Origin: Colicola sp016286205
GTDB taxonomy: Bacteria; Bacteroidota; Bacteroidia; Bacteroidales; Paludibacteraceae
Direction of reading: 5' to 3'
DNA: 64,000 nt
Assembly (NCBI GenBank): GCA_016286205.1
Contig: JAEESF010000002.1
Span: 1-64,000 of the forward strand
The notes beneath the pieces were generated by a model. The model was not told the origin of the DNA. It was given only the letters and a program-made list of their open reading frames with translations, and searched no databases. How positions within the stretch are numbered: the first letter of the stretch is position 1; every line of letters starts with the position of its first letter. Made by a program: the position numbers and the translations under genes. Of the stretch, positions 7,593 to 17,066 are shown one piece after another.

Positions 7593-9495
7593 CGAAATCA
7601 ACGTCTTCTGCGGTATTGGAACCATTGTTGGCGTCAGAAGAAGCATCGCCGGCAGTAGCTCCGCCGTTAGGTTGAGATTGTTGCGCTTGCTGTTGGGCAG
7701 CATACATCTCAGCCGATGCAGCTTGGAATGCGGTCATGAGTTCGTTGTTAGCCGCTTCGCAGGCATCTGCATCGCGTTTCTCGTAAGCCTCTTTGAGTTT
7801 CTTGAGCGCTTCCTCGATAGGTGCCTTTTTGTCAGCAGGAATCTTATCGCCGAGTTCGGCTAACTGCTTCTCTGTCTGGAAGATAGTAGCGTCGGCTTTG
7901 TTGAGTTTGTCAGCCTGCTCTTTGGCCTTTTTATCAGCCTCAGCGTTAGCTTCCGCCTCCGCCTTCATACGCTTGATCTCTTCGTCAGACAGACCACTGG
8001 AAGCCTCGATGCGAATCTTCTGTTCCTTGCCGGTTGCCTTGTCCTTCGCAGTAACATTGAGGATACCATTGGCATCGATATCGAAGGTGACTTCGATTTG
8101 CGGTTCGCCACGACGTGCAGGCATGATTCCATCAAGGTGGAAGATACCGATTTGCTTATTTTGCGCGGCCATAGGACGCTCGCCCTGAAGCACCTTAATC
8201 TCCACAGATGGCTGATTATCCACAGCGGTGGTGAAGATCTCGGTTTTCTTGGTCGGGATAGTCGTATTAGCCTCAATCATCTTAGTCATGACGCCACCCA
8301 TGGTCTCGATACCAAGGCTCAGCGGGGTTACATCGAGCAAGAGGACATCCTTGACATCGCCTGTGAGTACGCCACCCTGGATAGCAGCACCGACTGCGAC
8401 AACCTCGTCCGGGTTAACGCCTTTGGACGGAGCTTTGCCGAAGAATTTCTCAACGGCAGCCTGGATAGCCGGGATACGTGTAGAACCACCTACCAGGATG
8501 ATTTCGTCGATATCGGAAGTAGAGAGTCCTGCGTTCTGCAGAGCAGTCTTACACGGCGCGATAGTACGTTGGATGAGATCGTCGATGAGTTGCTCGAATT
8601 TAGCACGTGTCAGGGTCTTAACCAAGTGAGCCGGAACGCCATTGACAGGCATGATATACGGCAGGTTGATTTCGGTAGAAGTACCGGACGAAAGCTCGAT
8701 TTTAGCCTTCTCAGCAGCCTCTTTCAGACGTTGCATAGCCATTGGGTCCTTGCTGAGGTCAGCGCCGCCGTTATCGGACTTGAACTCCTGAACGAGCCAG
8801 TCGATAATACGATGGTCGAAATCATCACCGCCGAGGTGGGTATCACCATCGGTAGCTTTTACTTCGAAGACACCGTCGCCGAGTTCGAGGACAGATACAT
8901 CGTGTGTACCGCCACCGCAGTCGAATACAACGATCTTCATATCCTTGTTGGACTTATCAAGACCATAAGCCAGGGCCGCTGCAGTAGGCTCGTTGACAAT
9001 ACGGCGTACGTTGAGACCTGCGATCTCGCCTGCCTCTTTAGTAGCCTGACGTTGGCTATCGTTGAAGTAAGCCGGAACGGTGATGACAGCCTCCGTAACC
9101 TCTTGTCCGAGGTAGTCCTCAGCAGTCTTCTTCATCTTCTGAAGGATGATAGCCGAGATCTCTTGCGGCGTATAGAGACGTCCGTCAATATCTACACGCG
9201 GAGTGTTGTTGTCGCCCTTGGTTACCTTATAAGGAACACGCGCGATTTCAGATTGCAAGCGATCGTAGGTTTCACCCATGAAACGCTTGATAGAATAGAT
9301 AGTTTTGGTTGGGTTTGTAATAGCTTGACGCTTAGCAGGGTCACCTACTTTACGTTCGCCGCCATCGATAAATCCAACAACAGAAGGAGTAGTACGCTTA
9401 CCTTCAGCGTTAGCAATGACGATAGGTTCGTTACCCTCCATAACGGCTACACACGAATTGGTGGTACCGAGGTCAATTCCAATAATCTTAGACAT
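7579..9495 (-). CDS. dnaK: Molecular chaperone DnaK (Hsp70)
   Basis: ATP-dependent cytoplasmic Hsp70 that binds exposed hydrophobic peptide segments and works with DnaJ and GrpE. The 638-residue length is normal. The N-terminal ATPase domain shows the phosphate-1 motif GIDLGTTNSCVAV at residues 5-17, VITVPAYFNDSQR, and the VFDCGGGTHDVSVLELGDG phosphate-2 region. The substrate-binding domain carries DVTPLSLGIET and the inter-domain linker DVLLLDV. The lid is helical, with a Gln/Gly/Asn-rich tail ending EEVK, which binds co-chaperones in the family. No dnaJ or grpE is adjacent. The stop codon lies inside a hairpin of the dispersed-element type. I found no clear promoter by eye in the 118 bp between the era terminator and the start. 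Confidence 0.98.
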   Translation of the reverse strand: MSKIIGIDLGTTNSCVAVMEGNEPIVIANAEGKRTTPSVVGFIDGGERKVGDPAKRQAITNPTKTIYSIKRFMGETYDRLQSEIARVPYKVTKGDNNTPRVDIDGRLYTPQEISAIILQKMKKTAEDYLGQEVTEAVITVPAYFNDSQRQATKEAGEIAGLNVRRIVNEPTAAALAYGLDKSNKDMKIVVFDCGGGTHDVSVLELGDGVFEVKATDGDTHLGGDDFDHRIIDWLVQEFKSDNGGADLSKDPMAMQRLKEAAEKAKIELSSGTSTEINLPYIMPVNGVPAHLVKTLTRAKFEQLIDDLIQRTIAPCKTALQNAGLSTSDIDEIILVGGSTRIPAIQAAVEKFFGKAPSKGVNPDEVVAVGAAIQGGVLTGDVKDVLLLDVTPLSLGIETMGGVMTKMIEANTTIPTKKTEIFTTAVDNQPSVEIKVLQGERPMAAQNKQIGIFHLDGIMPARRGEPQIEVTFDIDANGILNVTAKDKATGKEQKIRIEASSGLSDEEIKRMKAEAEANAEADKKAKEQADKLNKADATIFQTEKQLAELGDKIPADKKAPIEEALKKLKEAYEKRDADACEAANNELMTAFQAASAEMYAAQQQAQQSQPNGGATAGDASSDANNGSNTAEDVDFEEVK

Positions 9496-9613
9496 AGTTG
9501 TATGATTTTTAAATTAATATTTCACGTTTTGGATTGTCGGTCGCCCAGCGAGAGCGACGTCACAAAGAATAGGACAAAGGTTATGCCAAAGGGAATTTTG
9601 GAGGTTTTTGCAC

Positions 9614-9646
9614 AAAAAAATCTGCCAATTTGTCATGTTTGGCAGA
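9614..9646 (-). terminator. Rho-independent terminator of era
   Basis: On the minus strand TCTGCCAA, a 10-nt loop and TTGGCAGA form a perfect 8-bp stem followed by seven T (9620-9614). It lies between the era stop and the dnaK start and so isolates dnaK from era. Confidence 0.85.
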
Positions 9647-9654
9647 CTTTTATA

Positions 9655-9675
9655 GGTTATTGGTTATTGGTTATT
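9655..9675. repeat. Three tandem GGTTATT heptamers
   Basis: GGTTATT occurs three times in a row just downstream of the era stop. It is a minisatellite-like tract of the same kind as the in-frame tracts found inside several genes of this window. Confidence 0.7.
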
Positions 9676-9683
9676 GGCGAATG

Positions 9684-10649
9684 TCAGGTTAGGTCGTAGC
9701 CATAGTGGCGGAGACGGCCAGAATTGGATCGCCAGTCCTTATCCACCTTGACGAAAAGTTGGAGATAGACCGGGCGCTGGAAGAACTCCTCAATATCCTT
9801 GCGTGCCATAGCCCCTACTCGCTTCAACGCAGAACCGGCCTTGCCGATAATAATACCCTTTTGCGACTCACGTTCACAGTAGATGACTGCACTAATGTGC
9901 AGTGTTGAGCGGCCTACCCCCTGCCCCTCCCTAGAGGGAAGGGAGTTTGTCGTGGGCGGAATTTCTTTGAAGGATTCGACTTCGACTTCTACGGAATAAG
10001 GAATCTCCTTGTCATAGTTGAGGAGAATCTTCTCGCGGATAATCTCGTTGACAAAGAAGCGTTCGGATTTGTCGGTCAGTTGGTCCTTGGGGAAGAACGG
10101 CGGTCCGACAGGCAAGGCATCGCGTATAGCGTCGAAGAGTTGCGCTACGCCGAAACGTTCTTGCGCGGAGATAGGAAAAATAGTAGCCTCGGGCAATTGG
10201 GTGTGCCAGAAATCGACCAGGCGCTCTAAGGTATCCTGAGTAGTAAGATCGATCTTGTTGATAATAAGGAAGACACGAGGGGAGCCTACCCCACCCCTTC
10301 CTGAAGGAATGGAGGAAATACGCTTAACCTTCTCGAGGAAGTCAGCGTTACGGTCGGGTGTGTCATTGACATCGGTAACATAGAGCAGCACATCAGCATC
10401 CACCAGGGCTGAGCGCGAGAACTCAAGCATCTTTTCCTGCAGGCGATAGTTAGGCGACAGGACTCCCGGAGTATCGGAATAGACCATTTGGAAATCCTCA
10501 CCATTGACAATACCCAGAATGCGATGACGGGTGGTTTGTGCCTTAGACGTAATGATAGAAAGGCGCTCGCCCACCAAGGCATTCATGAGTGTCGATTTGC
10601 CGACGTTAGGATTGCCGACAATATTCACAAATCCGCTACGATGATCCAT
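9684..10649 (-). CDS. era: GTPase Era with two in-frame palindromic insertions
   Basis: Essential GTPase that binds 16S rRNA and assists 30S ribosome maturation. The start at 10649 gives MDHRSGFVNIVGNPNVGKST; the longer frame to 10775 lacks homology. In the 321 residues: G1 GNPNVGKS (12-19), TTRHR (39-43), G3 DTPG (59-62), G4 NKID (131-134), SAQ (161-163), then a C-terminal KH domain with GIIIGKAGSALKRVG (265-279). Two stretches do not belong to the family: residues about 111-124 (SSIPSGRGGVGS) just before the G4 strand, and about 236-247 (SLPSREGQGVGR) in a loop at the start of the KH domain. Both are encoded by copies of a GC-rich palindromic DNA element. The protein is otherwise intact and presumably functional. 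Confidence 0.96.
   Translation of the reverse strand: MDHRSGFVNIVGNPNVGKSTLMNALVGERLSIITSKAQTTRHRILGIVNGEDFQMVYSDTPGVLSPNYRLQEKMLEFSRSALVDADVLLYVTDVNDTPDRNADFLEKVKRISSIPSGRGGVGSPRVFLIINKIDLTTQDTLERLVDFWHTQLPEATIFPISAQERFGVAQLFDAIRDALPVGPPFFPKDQLTDKSERFFVNEIIREKILLNYDKEIPYSVEVEVESFKEIPPTTNSLPSREGQGVGRSTLHISAVIYCERESQKGIIIGKAGSALKRVGAMARKDIEEFFQRPVYLQLFVKVDKDWRSNSGRLRHYGYDLT
9912..9945 (-). repeat. In-frame palindromic element, copy A (in era KH region)
   Basis: Plus-strand sequence GGCCTACCCCCTGCCCC then TCCCTAGAGGGAAGGGAG; the second half is nearly self-complementary. Read on the coding strand it encodes SLPSREGQGVGR. Confidence 0.8.
10282..10315 (-). repeat. In-frame palindromic element, copy B (in era before G4)
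   Basis: GAGCCTACCCCACCCC then TTCCTGAAGGAATGGAGG. Encodes SSIPSGRGGVGS on the coding strand. It is in the same orientation and reading frame as copy A. Confidence 0.75.
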
Positions 10650-10834
10650 TATAAAAAGAAAAAAAACATAAAAAACACCTCCATACCTATTCGCTCTTGC
10701 GAACTCAAGTTCTTTAGTCCGATAAGACACGCTCACAAGCAAACTTGCAGCGCGCCTTATCAGTCTAAACAACACCTCTTACGAGGTAATAGCTATGTCG
10801 GCAAAAACATTAAAAATAATCGTTGCCGAAGCGG

Positions 10835-13744
10835 TTACATAACTGCGTCGTAGAGCTCGTCAACAGAGTTGAAGAGTTTAGCCGGCGAGAGTTTGGTAAC
10901 CTTGCAGCCACACTTCTTCTCGATATCCTTCAGATTGATTTTCTTAGGATCGCCCATGAGGATAATAACCACCGGTTTGCCCTTGACATTCTCCTCGTAG
11001 AAGCGCTCGATATCGTTGAACGAAACAGCGTCGATAGCTGCCGCATTGACCTTAGACGGGTCGTCGGTGTAGCCGAGACGTTGCCAACGCTCGAAGGTAG
11101 CAGCCTTGGCACGCATAGATGGTTTAGCCGTTTGAGCCGCCTGCTTGAGCGCAGCGCGTAGAGCGTCGATCTGGGTCGAGTCTTTCGGCATATCGTTGAG
11201 AATATCCATGTACACATTGATAGCGTCAACGACCTTGTCGCTCTGCGTACCAACATAGCCGTAGAAGAAGCAATCCTTACCCGGCAGAATAGGAGTAGCA
11301 TTGACACCGTAAGCGCTATAAGCCATTGAGCGTTTTACACGAATCTCGTTCATAACGATACCCGTGAAGCCACCAGACATATACTGGTTGAACGCATCGG
11401 AAGCTACGTCAATAGCGATATCGTACGGTTTACCCTTGATATAGAAGTAGAGGTCAGCCTGTTGTACCTCGCTATTCGGCAAGAAAAGAATAGTCGGTTT
11501 CTCGTAGTTCTGACGATCCTGAACGTACGGAGACTTGGAAGGTTGCATACCCTCGGTCAGAGGAAGCTCAGGAACGAGTTTCTCCTTAGGCAGCGTACCG
11601 CAGTAGAATACATCCAAAGCATAGGTACGCGCTTGAGCGATAAGCGACTGAACGCGTGGCAGGCCAAGGCCCCAGATATCAGCAAACGGCACCTCGTCCA
11701 AGTAAGACGATTTCTTGCCATACATAGCATACTGGAGAAGCGCAGATTTCTGCACAGCCGTACGTTTCTGACGGGTCAGACGATTGAAGAACTCAGAACC
11801 CTTGACACCATCCAACTGCTTCTGCTCGAGGTACGGCATAAGGAGTTGACGATTGACAAGATTCATAATCTCCTTCATATTGCCATCTTCACCAGAAATA
11901 GAGATGTAGAAGTAGGAATCGTCGCAACCATAGGAAACAGAAGCGCCAAGAGCGGCCATCTGCTGGTTGAAGTCCTTACCTTCGGTAGCAGGGTTACCCA
12001 TGATACCCGCATCGTTCATGAGGGTAGCAGCATAAGGCAGCAACGGCATCTCATGCTCACCCACACCATAACGAAGATTAAGAGTGAAGATATCATTCTT
12101 GGTATTCTTGGTGTAGCGCAGCGTTACGTTTTCGCCCAGCGAGCTAATCTCAACATCGTTGAAATCGTTGAAAGTCTGCTTGAGTTCACCCTTCGGCAGT
12201 TGTTTGAAGGCCTCAGCATAAGGAGTATGAGCATCCTTGACCGGATCCAACGGTTTGATATCCGGTTTCGGCAGCGTTTTGCCCTTCATGGACTTGGTAG
12301 CCTCGTCGAAAGAGATAGTCATGCAGTCAGCACCGAAATACTTCTTCGCTACGCGAATAATCTCGTCCTTAGAGAGGTTCTGAATCTTCTCGTTGAGCGT
12401 GAAGATATCGTCGAGAGGCTGATTGTAGGTAAAGGCATTGACGAGCCAGTTCATCTTAGTAGAAGCCGACTCTTCAGCCACCTTGAACGACTGAGCGTAC
12501 ATGCGCTTAACCGAAGCGATGATTTCGTCAGGAATATCACCATTCTTAAGGCGGTTAACCTCCTTCATGATGATCTTCTCGGTAGTCTTGTCGTCCTCGA
12601 ACATCTGTTGGTTAGCATCGTAGTAAGGCACGGCCTCGATGATGATACGACCGGTGTTACGGCGTGAATCAACAGAAACGCCTGCAAACTGCACGTCACC
12701 CTTGGTGTTGACTTGGTCGAGAAGACCCGTCTGGCCATTGGAGAGCAACATACAAACAAAGTCGAGAACATCCTCGTCAGGATCGCCAGACTTAACGCCC
12801 GGATAGATCCAGGTAACCATTGGGTTGTAGCCTAAGTTGTAGTGTTTCTTGCCCGTCAGTTTTACCTCAGGATAGGTAGGACGGATAGGCAACTCCTTAG
12901 GTTGGAGACGCGAGAAAGTCTCGGCAATCATTGGTTTGGCCTTCTGCGTATCGAAATCGCCGACAAGGACAAGCGCCATATTGTTAGGCACATACCAAGT
13001 CTCGTAGAACTCGATCAGTTTCGACAGACGCGGGTTCTTGAGGTGCTCAGGTTTACCGATTACGTCACGCTCGTACGGACATCCTTTGTAGATATCCTCG
13101 AAGAGCTGTTTGGACACTTGAGACGACGGTTCGTTAGCATACATATTGTACTCCTCGAACACATTCTCCAACTCAGCCTGGAACGTACGGAAGACAGGGT
13201 TGATAAGACGATCGGAGAAGATAGTCAGCCAACGATACATTTCTGCCTCTGGGAAGGTGTTGTGGTAGCACGTCACATCATAAGATGTGTATGCGTTAAC
13301 ACCTTCAGCACCGATGAGGTCAAGCAGATTGAAGAAATCCTCGGTGGAAGAGATCTTCGCCTCGCGCATGGAACATTCGTTGATTTGCTTAGCCAATTCG
13401 GCACGTACCTTTTCGTCCGTGCTCTCGCTATACTTGTCGTAAAGCGCGATGATGGAATCGTAGATAGGCTTCTCAGCCTCCCAATCGAGAGCACCGATAC
13501 GTTGGGTACCCTTGAAGAGCATGTGCTCGAGGTAGTGGGCCAAACCTGTGTATTCAGCAGGTTCATCCACAGCACCGGCGCGAACTACTACGTAGCCCTC
13601 GATATCCGGTTGGTCATGATCTTCCCACAGGATAACAGTGAGTCCATTGTCTAATTTGTACTCCGAGAGCCCTTCACGGGATTGAGCGGAGACAAGCGTC
13701 ATGCCACACATAAGCAGCAATGCGCTAAGTAGAATTTTTCTCAT
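10835..13744 (-). CDS. M16 family zinc metallopeptidase (pitrilysin-like)
   Basis: Exported zinc peptidase of the insulinase/pitrilysin clan. The signal peptide spans about residues 1-20 (ends VSA). The inverted zinc motif HYLEH is at 70-74 in the context GLAHYLEHMLFKGT, and a downstream glutamate-rich helix (ELENVFEEYNMY) supplies the third zinc ligand. The 969-residue length fits a fused two-half protein: an active N-terminal M16 half and an inactive C-terminal M16_C half (second half from about 520). Likely acts in the periplasm or at the outer membrane on peptides. It sits upstream of era on the same strand with a 185-bp gap that holds small hairpins (CCTC-ttac-GAGG, GCAA-ac-TTGC). Confidence 0.93.
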   Translation of the reverse strand: MRKILLSALLLMCGMTLVSAQSREGLSEYKLDNGLTVILWEDHDQPDIEGYVVVRAGAVDEPAEYTGLAHYLEHMLFKGTQRIGALDWEAEKPIYDSIIALYDKYSESTDEKVRAELAKQINECSMREAKISSTEDFFNLLDLIGAEGVNAYTSYDVTCYHNTFPEAEMYRWLTIFSDRLINPVFRTFQAELENVFEEYNMYANEPSSQVSKQLFEDIYKGCPYERDVIGKPEHLKNPRLSKLIEFYETWYVPNNMALVLVGDFDTQKAKPMIAETFSRLQPKELPIRPTYPEVKLTGKKHYNLGYNPMVTWIYPGVKSGDPDEDVLDFVCMLLSNGQTGLLDQVNTKGDVQFAGVSVDSRRNTGRIIIEAVPYYDANQQMFEDDKTTEKIIMKEVNRLKNGDIPDEIIASVKRMYAQSFKVAEESASTKMNWLVNAFTYNQPLDDIFTLNEKIQNLSKDEIIRVAKKYFGADCMTISFDEATKSMKGKTLPKPDIKPLDPVKDAHTPYAEAFKQLPKGELKQTFNDFNDVEISSLGENVTLRYTKNTKNDIFTLNLRYGVGEHEMPLLPYAATLMNDAGIMGNPATEGKDFNQQMAALGASVSYGCDDSYFYISISGEDGNMKEIMNLVNRQLLMPYLEQKQLDGVKGSEFFNRLTRQKRTAVQKSALLQYAMYGKKSSYLDEVPFADIWGLGLPRVQSLIAQARTYALDVFYCGTLPKEKLVPELPLTEGMQPSKSPYVQDRQNYEKPTILFLPNSEVQQADLYFYIKGKPYDIAIDVASDAFNQYMSGGFTGIVMNEIRVKRSMAYSAYGVNATPILPGKDCFFYGYVGTQSDKVVDAINVYMDILNDMPKDSTQIDALRAALKQAAQTAKPSMRAKAATFERWQRLGYTDDPSKVNAAAIDAVSFNDIERFYEENVKGKPVVIILMGDPKKINLKDIEKKCGCKVTKLSPAKLFNSVDELYDAVM

Positions 13745-13798
13745 TTTTGTACTTAAATTTGGTTTATAACTATTTGTGTTGTCTGTAATGTAAAATAA

Positions 13799-14305
13799 TT
13801 AATGAATTAGCAAATCTACGTTATATTGCGGTTGAAAAAAACACCCCTGTATAGTTTGTGTTTGAGTCGTTGAAACCGTAATCAAGCTTTGTGGCGCCTG
13901 CTCTTTCAATGCTGCAACAACAACATCTGTGCCATATAGTTCACATGCTCTTGATAACGGAATTCTAACACTATCGTTTATTCTTATTACCAATACATAA
14001 GGAAATACATAATACTCATTTGCATCAGAAGCTGTCAAATAAAAATTATAATCCATGTCCGGATAATAAATAGCCCCTGGTTCCGTATTCAGAATTTTAC
14101 ATTCTACACAATGTATTTCTTCGCCCGAAATATTTTCCACTATCGGTATCGTTTTCTTTTCATGAGTTTGAGTTATGCTTCTTACTTCCACAGAATTATT
14201 AGGAGCGTACACACCTATGACATTCTCTTCCAATATTGTTGTACCACGACATGATATTAACAGTAAAACCATCAAGGAGAACACTATACTTTTTATAGGT
14301 TTCAT
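13799..14305 (-). CDS. Small lipoprotein, unknown function
   Basis: Not recognised. The start at 14305 gives MKPIKSIVFSLMVLLLISC, a lipoprotein signal with cysteine 19 as the acylation site; a longer frame to 14398 adds 31 residues without a signal. The remaining roughly 150 residues look beta-rich. The gene begins 19 bp after the stop of the cysteine-protease-like lipoprotein upstream and is probably co-transcribed. In some Bacteroidetes and streptococci, papain-like proteases are encoded beside small inhibitor-like partners; that role is only a guess here. Confidence 0.7.
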   Translation of the reverse strand: MKPIKSIVFSLMVLLLISCRGTTILEENVIGVYAPNNSVEVRSITQTHEKKTIPIVENISGEEIHCVECKILNTEPGAIYYPDMDYNFYLTASDANEYYVFPYVLVIRINDSVRIPLSRACELYGTDVVVAALKEQAPQSLITVSTTQTQTIQGCFFQPQYNVDLLIH

Positions 14306-14324
14306 ATGATATGTATAAAAATTA

Positions 14325-15965
14325 TTAGATATTTTGTTGTTTCCAACCATAATGCAAATTCCAAAAATTATAGGCTTTCCAGAACGGATAATACCCATGA
14401 TATTGAGTTAGAGAACCATTGTCTGTCACCAAAAAGAACCTATTTTTAGGTACGCCTAACAACCCTGTATTAAATGTCACGCCTATTGCCGCCCAATAAT
14501 GCGGTTCCCCCTGAGGACTACCTTCTATCACGACAGGTTCGTGACTATTGTATATCCACAATCTTGGTACAATTGTAAAATTAATTGTATAATGGTTATC
14601 CCTATTATATGTTGCAGATTCTAATCCTTCTCTCATTCCTTCCTCAAATAGGGCTTGCCCTTCAAACAAATAATGACAATGTTCATACCACACTCCACAT
14701 AAACCATTATCATACTCCATACTCATCATAACCCAAGAAGCAGTATTACAAATTTCTCCGTATCTTTCACATACCGCAGAAGATGTACTGTAATAAGCAT
14801 AGGATCCCAGATAGTCATAAAGTTTTACATTTTCTGATTCATACCAACCATTACCATACAGAGGCAGATATGCTCCCCCAAATGAATCCCATTTCCCTCT
14901 GTACAACCATGCCATTGCTGCAGGTCCGCAATATCCTTTCCAACGCGTAAAACGTAACTGACAATCTTCGTATTCCGGCAAATAGTACGTATATGTTTGT
15001 ACATTGCTCAGTACAGCCGCAATCGTATCTTTTTGTTCGCGAGACAAATAAAATCCATCTCCGATAGTATCCTCCGCTAACCAAGCAAGACGGCTATTTA
15101 ATTTCACCATAGAAGAGTCATATTTGATAGCACAAAGAGCCTCATAGCCTTGCAAGGACATGATAGGAGGCATTATCTCCCCGTCATTTGTCTCAATAGG
15201 TTCTGCATATAATAAGTCCTCATTCATTAAATCTTTATCTGCTTGAGGGATATTAGATAGTTTGTCTGCCAAAATATCAAGAGGATTTGTAGAAAGAGGG
15301 GAACAGAAGTCATCCACTCCTTGCATTTCAAAACGATTATAATCTTCATTATAGACAGGAATACTATACGACATATCCCAGTCCGCATAATACACCGAAG
15401 GATACATTCCTACGTAACGCTTGTATCGGAAATCATATTCCTCATAACTTGCTGCGCCAACGAATGCTATTAATTGATCCGTCATCTTATGAGCATATAC
15501 TGTAATCGTGTTCAACAATTGGTCCCCCATAATTACACCGAATTCATAATAATAAGGAGTATCATCGTAATTATAAACAATGGCCGGACGATTTGTCAAT
15601 GCTATTGGGATAGGGGTACCTGCTGCCATCGATAAGTCCAAAGCCTGCCTGGCATAGTCTGGCAGGAAGGTTTGAGCGCTTGCCATAAATTCAATGAATG
15701 CATACTGTCTAGCCAACCGATAAGGAATGATACCCTCATCATTATCTAATATTGTTGCAAAACCATCTAACTCCCATATTGAAGCGAGTGGCATATGAAA
15801 TAAAGCAGCTTGGCCATCATTATCATCCATGTACAATTCATGTATCTGTTGTCTTGATGTCCTATTTGTCTCTAGATCATCCGCGATGTCGTTACTACAT
15901 GACACGAAACAGCACACGAACATGCAGCAGATAAATGTTTCAATATTAAGTAATCTTCTATACAT
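14325..15965 (-). CDS. Lipoprotein with papain-like cysteine protease signature
   Basis: A 546-residue exported lipoprotein: signal peptide with CCFVSC lipobox (Cys23), then about 320 residues without a recognised domain (possibly a propeptide), then a C-terminal domain with a YCGPAAMAWLYRG motif (nucleophile-type Cys near 350). A histidine follows in GEPHYWAAIGV (near 495) and an asparagine in VTDNGS (near 520). Cys-His-Asn in that order, with CGPAA at a helix start, fits C10/C39/C70-type papain-fold peptidases. The catalytic assignment is inference from motifs. Its base composition looks more AT-rich than the neighbouring genes. A possible -7 box TAAATTTG lies at 15979-15986 without a good -33 box. 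Confidence 0.65.
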   Translation of the reverse strand: MYRRLLNIETFICCMFVCCFVSCSNDIADDLETNRTSRQQIHELYMDDNDGQAALFHMPLASIWELDGFATILDNDEGIIPYRLARQYAFIEFMASAQTFLPDYARQALDLSMAAGTPIPIALTNRPAIVYNYDDTPYYYEFGVIMGDQLLNTITVYAHKMTDQLIAFVGAASYEEYDFRYKRYVGMYPSVYYADWDMSYSIPVYNEDYNRFEMQGVDDFCSPLSTNPLDILADKLSNIPQADKDLMNEDLLYAEPIETNDGEIMPPIMSLQGYEALCAIKYDSSMVKLNSRLAWLAEDTIGDGFYLSREQKDTIAAVLSNVQTYTYYLPEYEDCQLRFTRWKGYCGPAAMAWLYRGKWDSFGGAYLPLYGNGWYESENVKLYDYLGSYAYYSTSSAVCERYGEICNTASWVMMSMEYDNGLCGVWYEHCHYLFEGQALFEEGMREGLESATYNRDNHYTINFTIVPRLWIYNSHEPVVIEGSPQGEPHYWAAIGVTFNTGLLGVPKNRFFLVTDNGSLTQYHGYYPFWKAYNFWNLHYGWKQQNI

Positions 15966-16016
15966 AATTTGTTCACCACAAATTTACTTCAGTTTCACTA
16001 CAAAAATAGTGCCATT

Positions 16017-17042
16017 TTAGAGTTCGAGGAGCACTTTGCCGCACTGTCCGCGGTCCATGATATCGAATCCCTGCTGGAAATCGTCGAACGCAAAGCGATG
16101 GGTAATAACCGGCGAAAGGTCGAGTCCGCCCAGCAACATCTGCTCCATCTGGTACCAAGTTTCCCACATACGGCGGCCCGTTATCCCCTTGATAGTCAGG
16201 GCATTGAAGATAACGTCGGACCAGTTGACCTGTGTGTCGGAAGGCAGAATACCCAGTTGGGCAATATTGGCACCTTTGTACATATGTTCGATCATATCGT
16301 TGAAGGCGGAAGGAGCACCAGACATTTCCAGACCTACGTCAAAGCCACGTATGCCGAGTTGACGCATTGCCCCTTCGATAGTCTCGCCTTTGGAGCCATC
16401 TACGGTCAGCGTGGCACCCATTTTCTTGGCTATCTCTAGGCGGAGAGGATTAATATCGGTTACCACAATATGCTTAGCTCCCGCATAGCGACATATACCT
16501 GCGGCCATAGTTCCGATAAGTCCTGCACCCGTGATAAGCACATCTTCGCCAAGCAACGGGAAAGCGAGCGCCGTGTGGGTGGCATTGCCAAACGGGTCCA
16601 TGATAGCCGCAAAATCATCGGGGATCTCCGGACGCAGTTTGACCACGTTGGACTCAGGAATAGTAACATATTCGGCAAAACAGCCGTCCTTGCCCATTAT
16701 ACCTACGGAAATGGTGTTTTCGCACACGTGTCCCATACCTCGGCGACAATTACGGCAATGACCACAAACGATGTGTCCTTCGGCCGTGACGCGTTCACCC
16801 ACCTTGATATTTCGTACACCCGGTCCCACGTCAGCAACCACGCCCACGAACTCATGTCCCATAGTATAAGGCGGACGACAATGGGCTTGCGACCATGCGT
16901 CCCAACGATACATATGGAGATCGGTGCCACAGATAGCGGCCTTCTTGACACGAATCAGAACGTCGTTGACTCCCACTTCTGGCATTGGAACATCTTCCAT
17001 CCAGATACCAGGTTTGGCGTAACGCTTAACTAATGCCTTCAT
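16017..17042 (-). CDS. tdh: L-threonine 3-dehydrogenase
   Basis: Zinc-dependent medium-chain dehydrogenase oxidising L-threonine to 2-amino-3-ketobutyrate with NAD+. Its 341 residues equal the length of the E. coli enzyme. Catalytic zinc ligands are Cys38 (AICGTDLH) and His63-Glu64 (MGHEF); the structural zinc site is Cys93, Cys96, Cys99 and Cys107. The Rossmann motif GAGLIGTMAAG follows. The gene starts 24 bp after kbl, whose product uses the unstable ketobutyrate directly, so the two form the threonine-to-glycine pathway. Promoter inferred upstream of gdhA. Confidence 0.97.
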   Translation of the reverse strand: MKALVKRYAKPGIWMEDVPMPEVGVNDVLIRVKKAAICGTDLHMYRWDAWSQAHCRPPYTMGHEFVGVVADVGPGVRNIKVGERVTAEGHIVCGHCRNCRRGMGHVCENTISVGIMGKDGCFAEYVTIPESNVVKLRPEIPDDFAAIMDPFGNATHTALAFPLLGEDVLITGAGLIGTMAAGICRYAGAKHIVVTDINPLRLEIAKKMGATLTVDGSKGETIEGAMRQLGIRGFDVGLEMSGAPSAFNDMIEHMYKGANIAQLGILPSDTQVNWSDVIFNALTIKGITGRRMWETWYQMEQMLLGGLDLSPVITHRFAFDDFQQGFDIMDRGQCGKVLLEL

Positions 17043-17066
17043 TGTATACTGTATAATGTTTATTGT

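Noticed and set aside
8098..9699. 533-codon plus-strand frame opposite dnaK
   Set aside because: Antisense shadow of the conserved dnaK gene; its translation matches no family.
11462..12667. 401-codon plus-strand frame opposite the M16 peptidase
   Set aside because: Shadow of a strongly biased coding sequence; no independent evidence.
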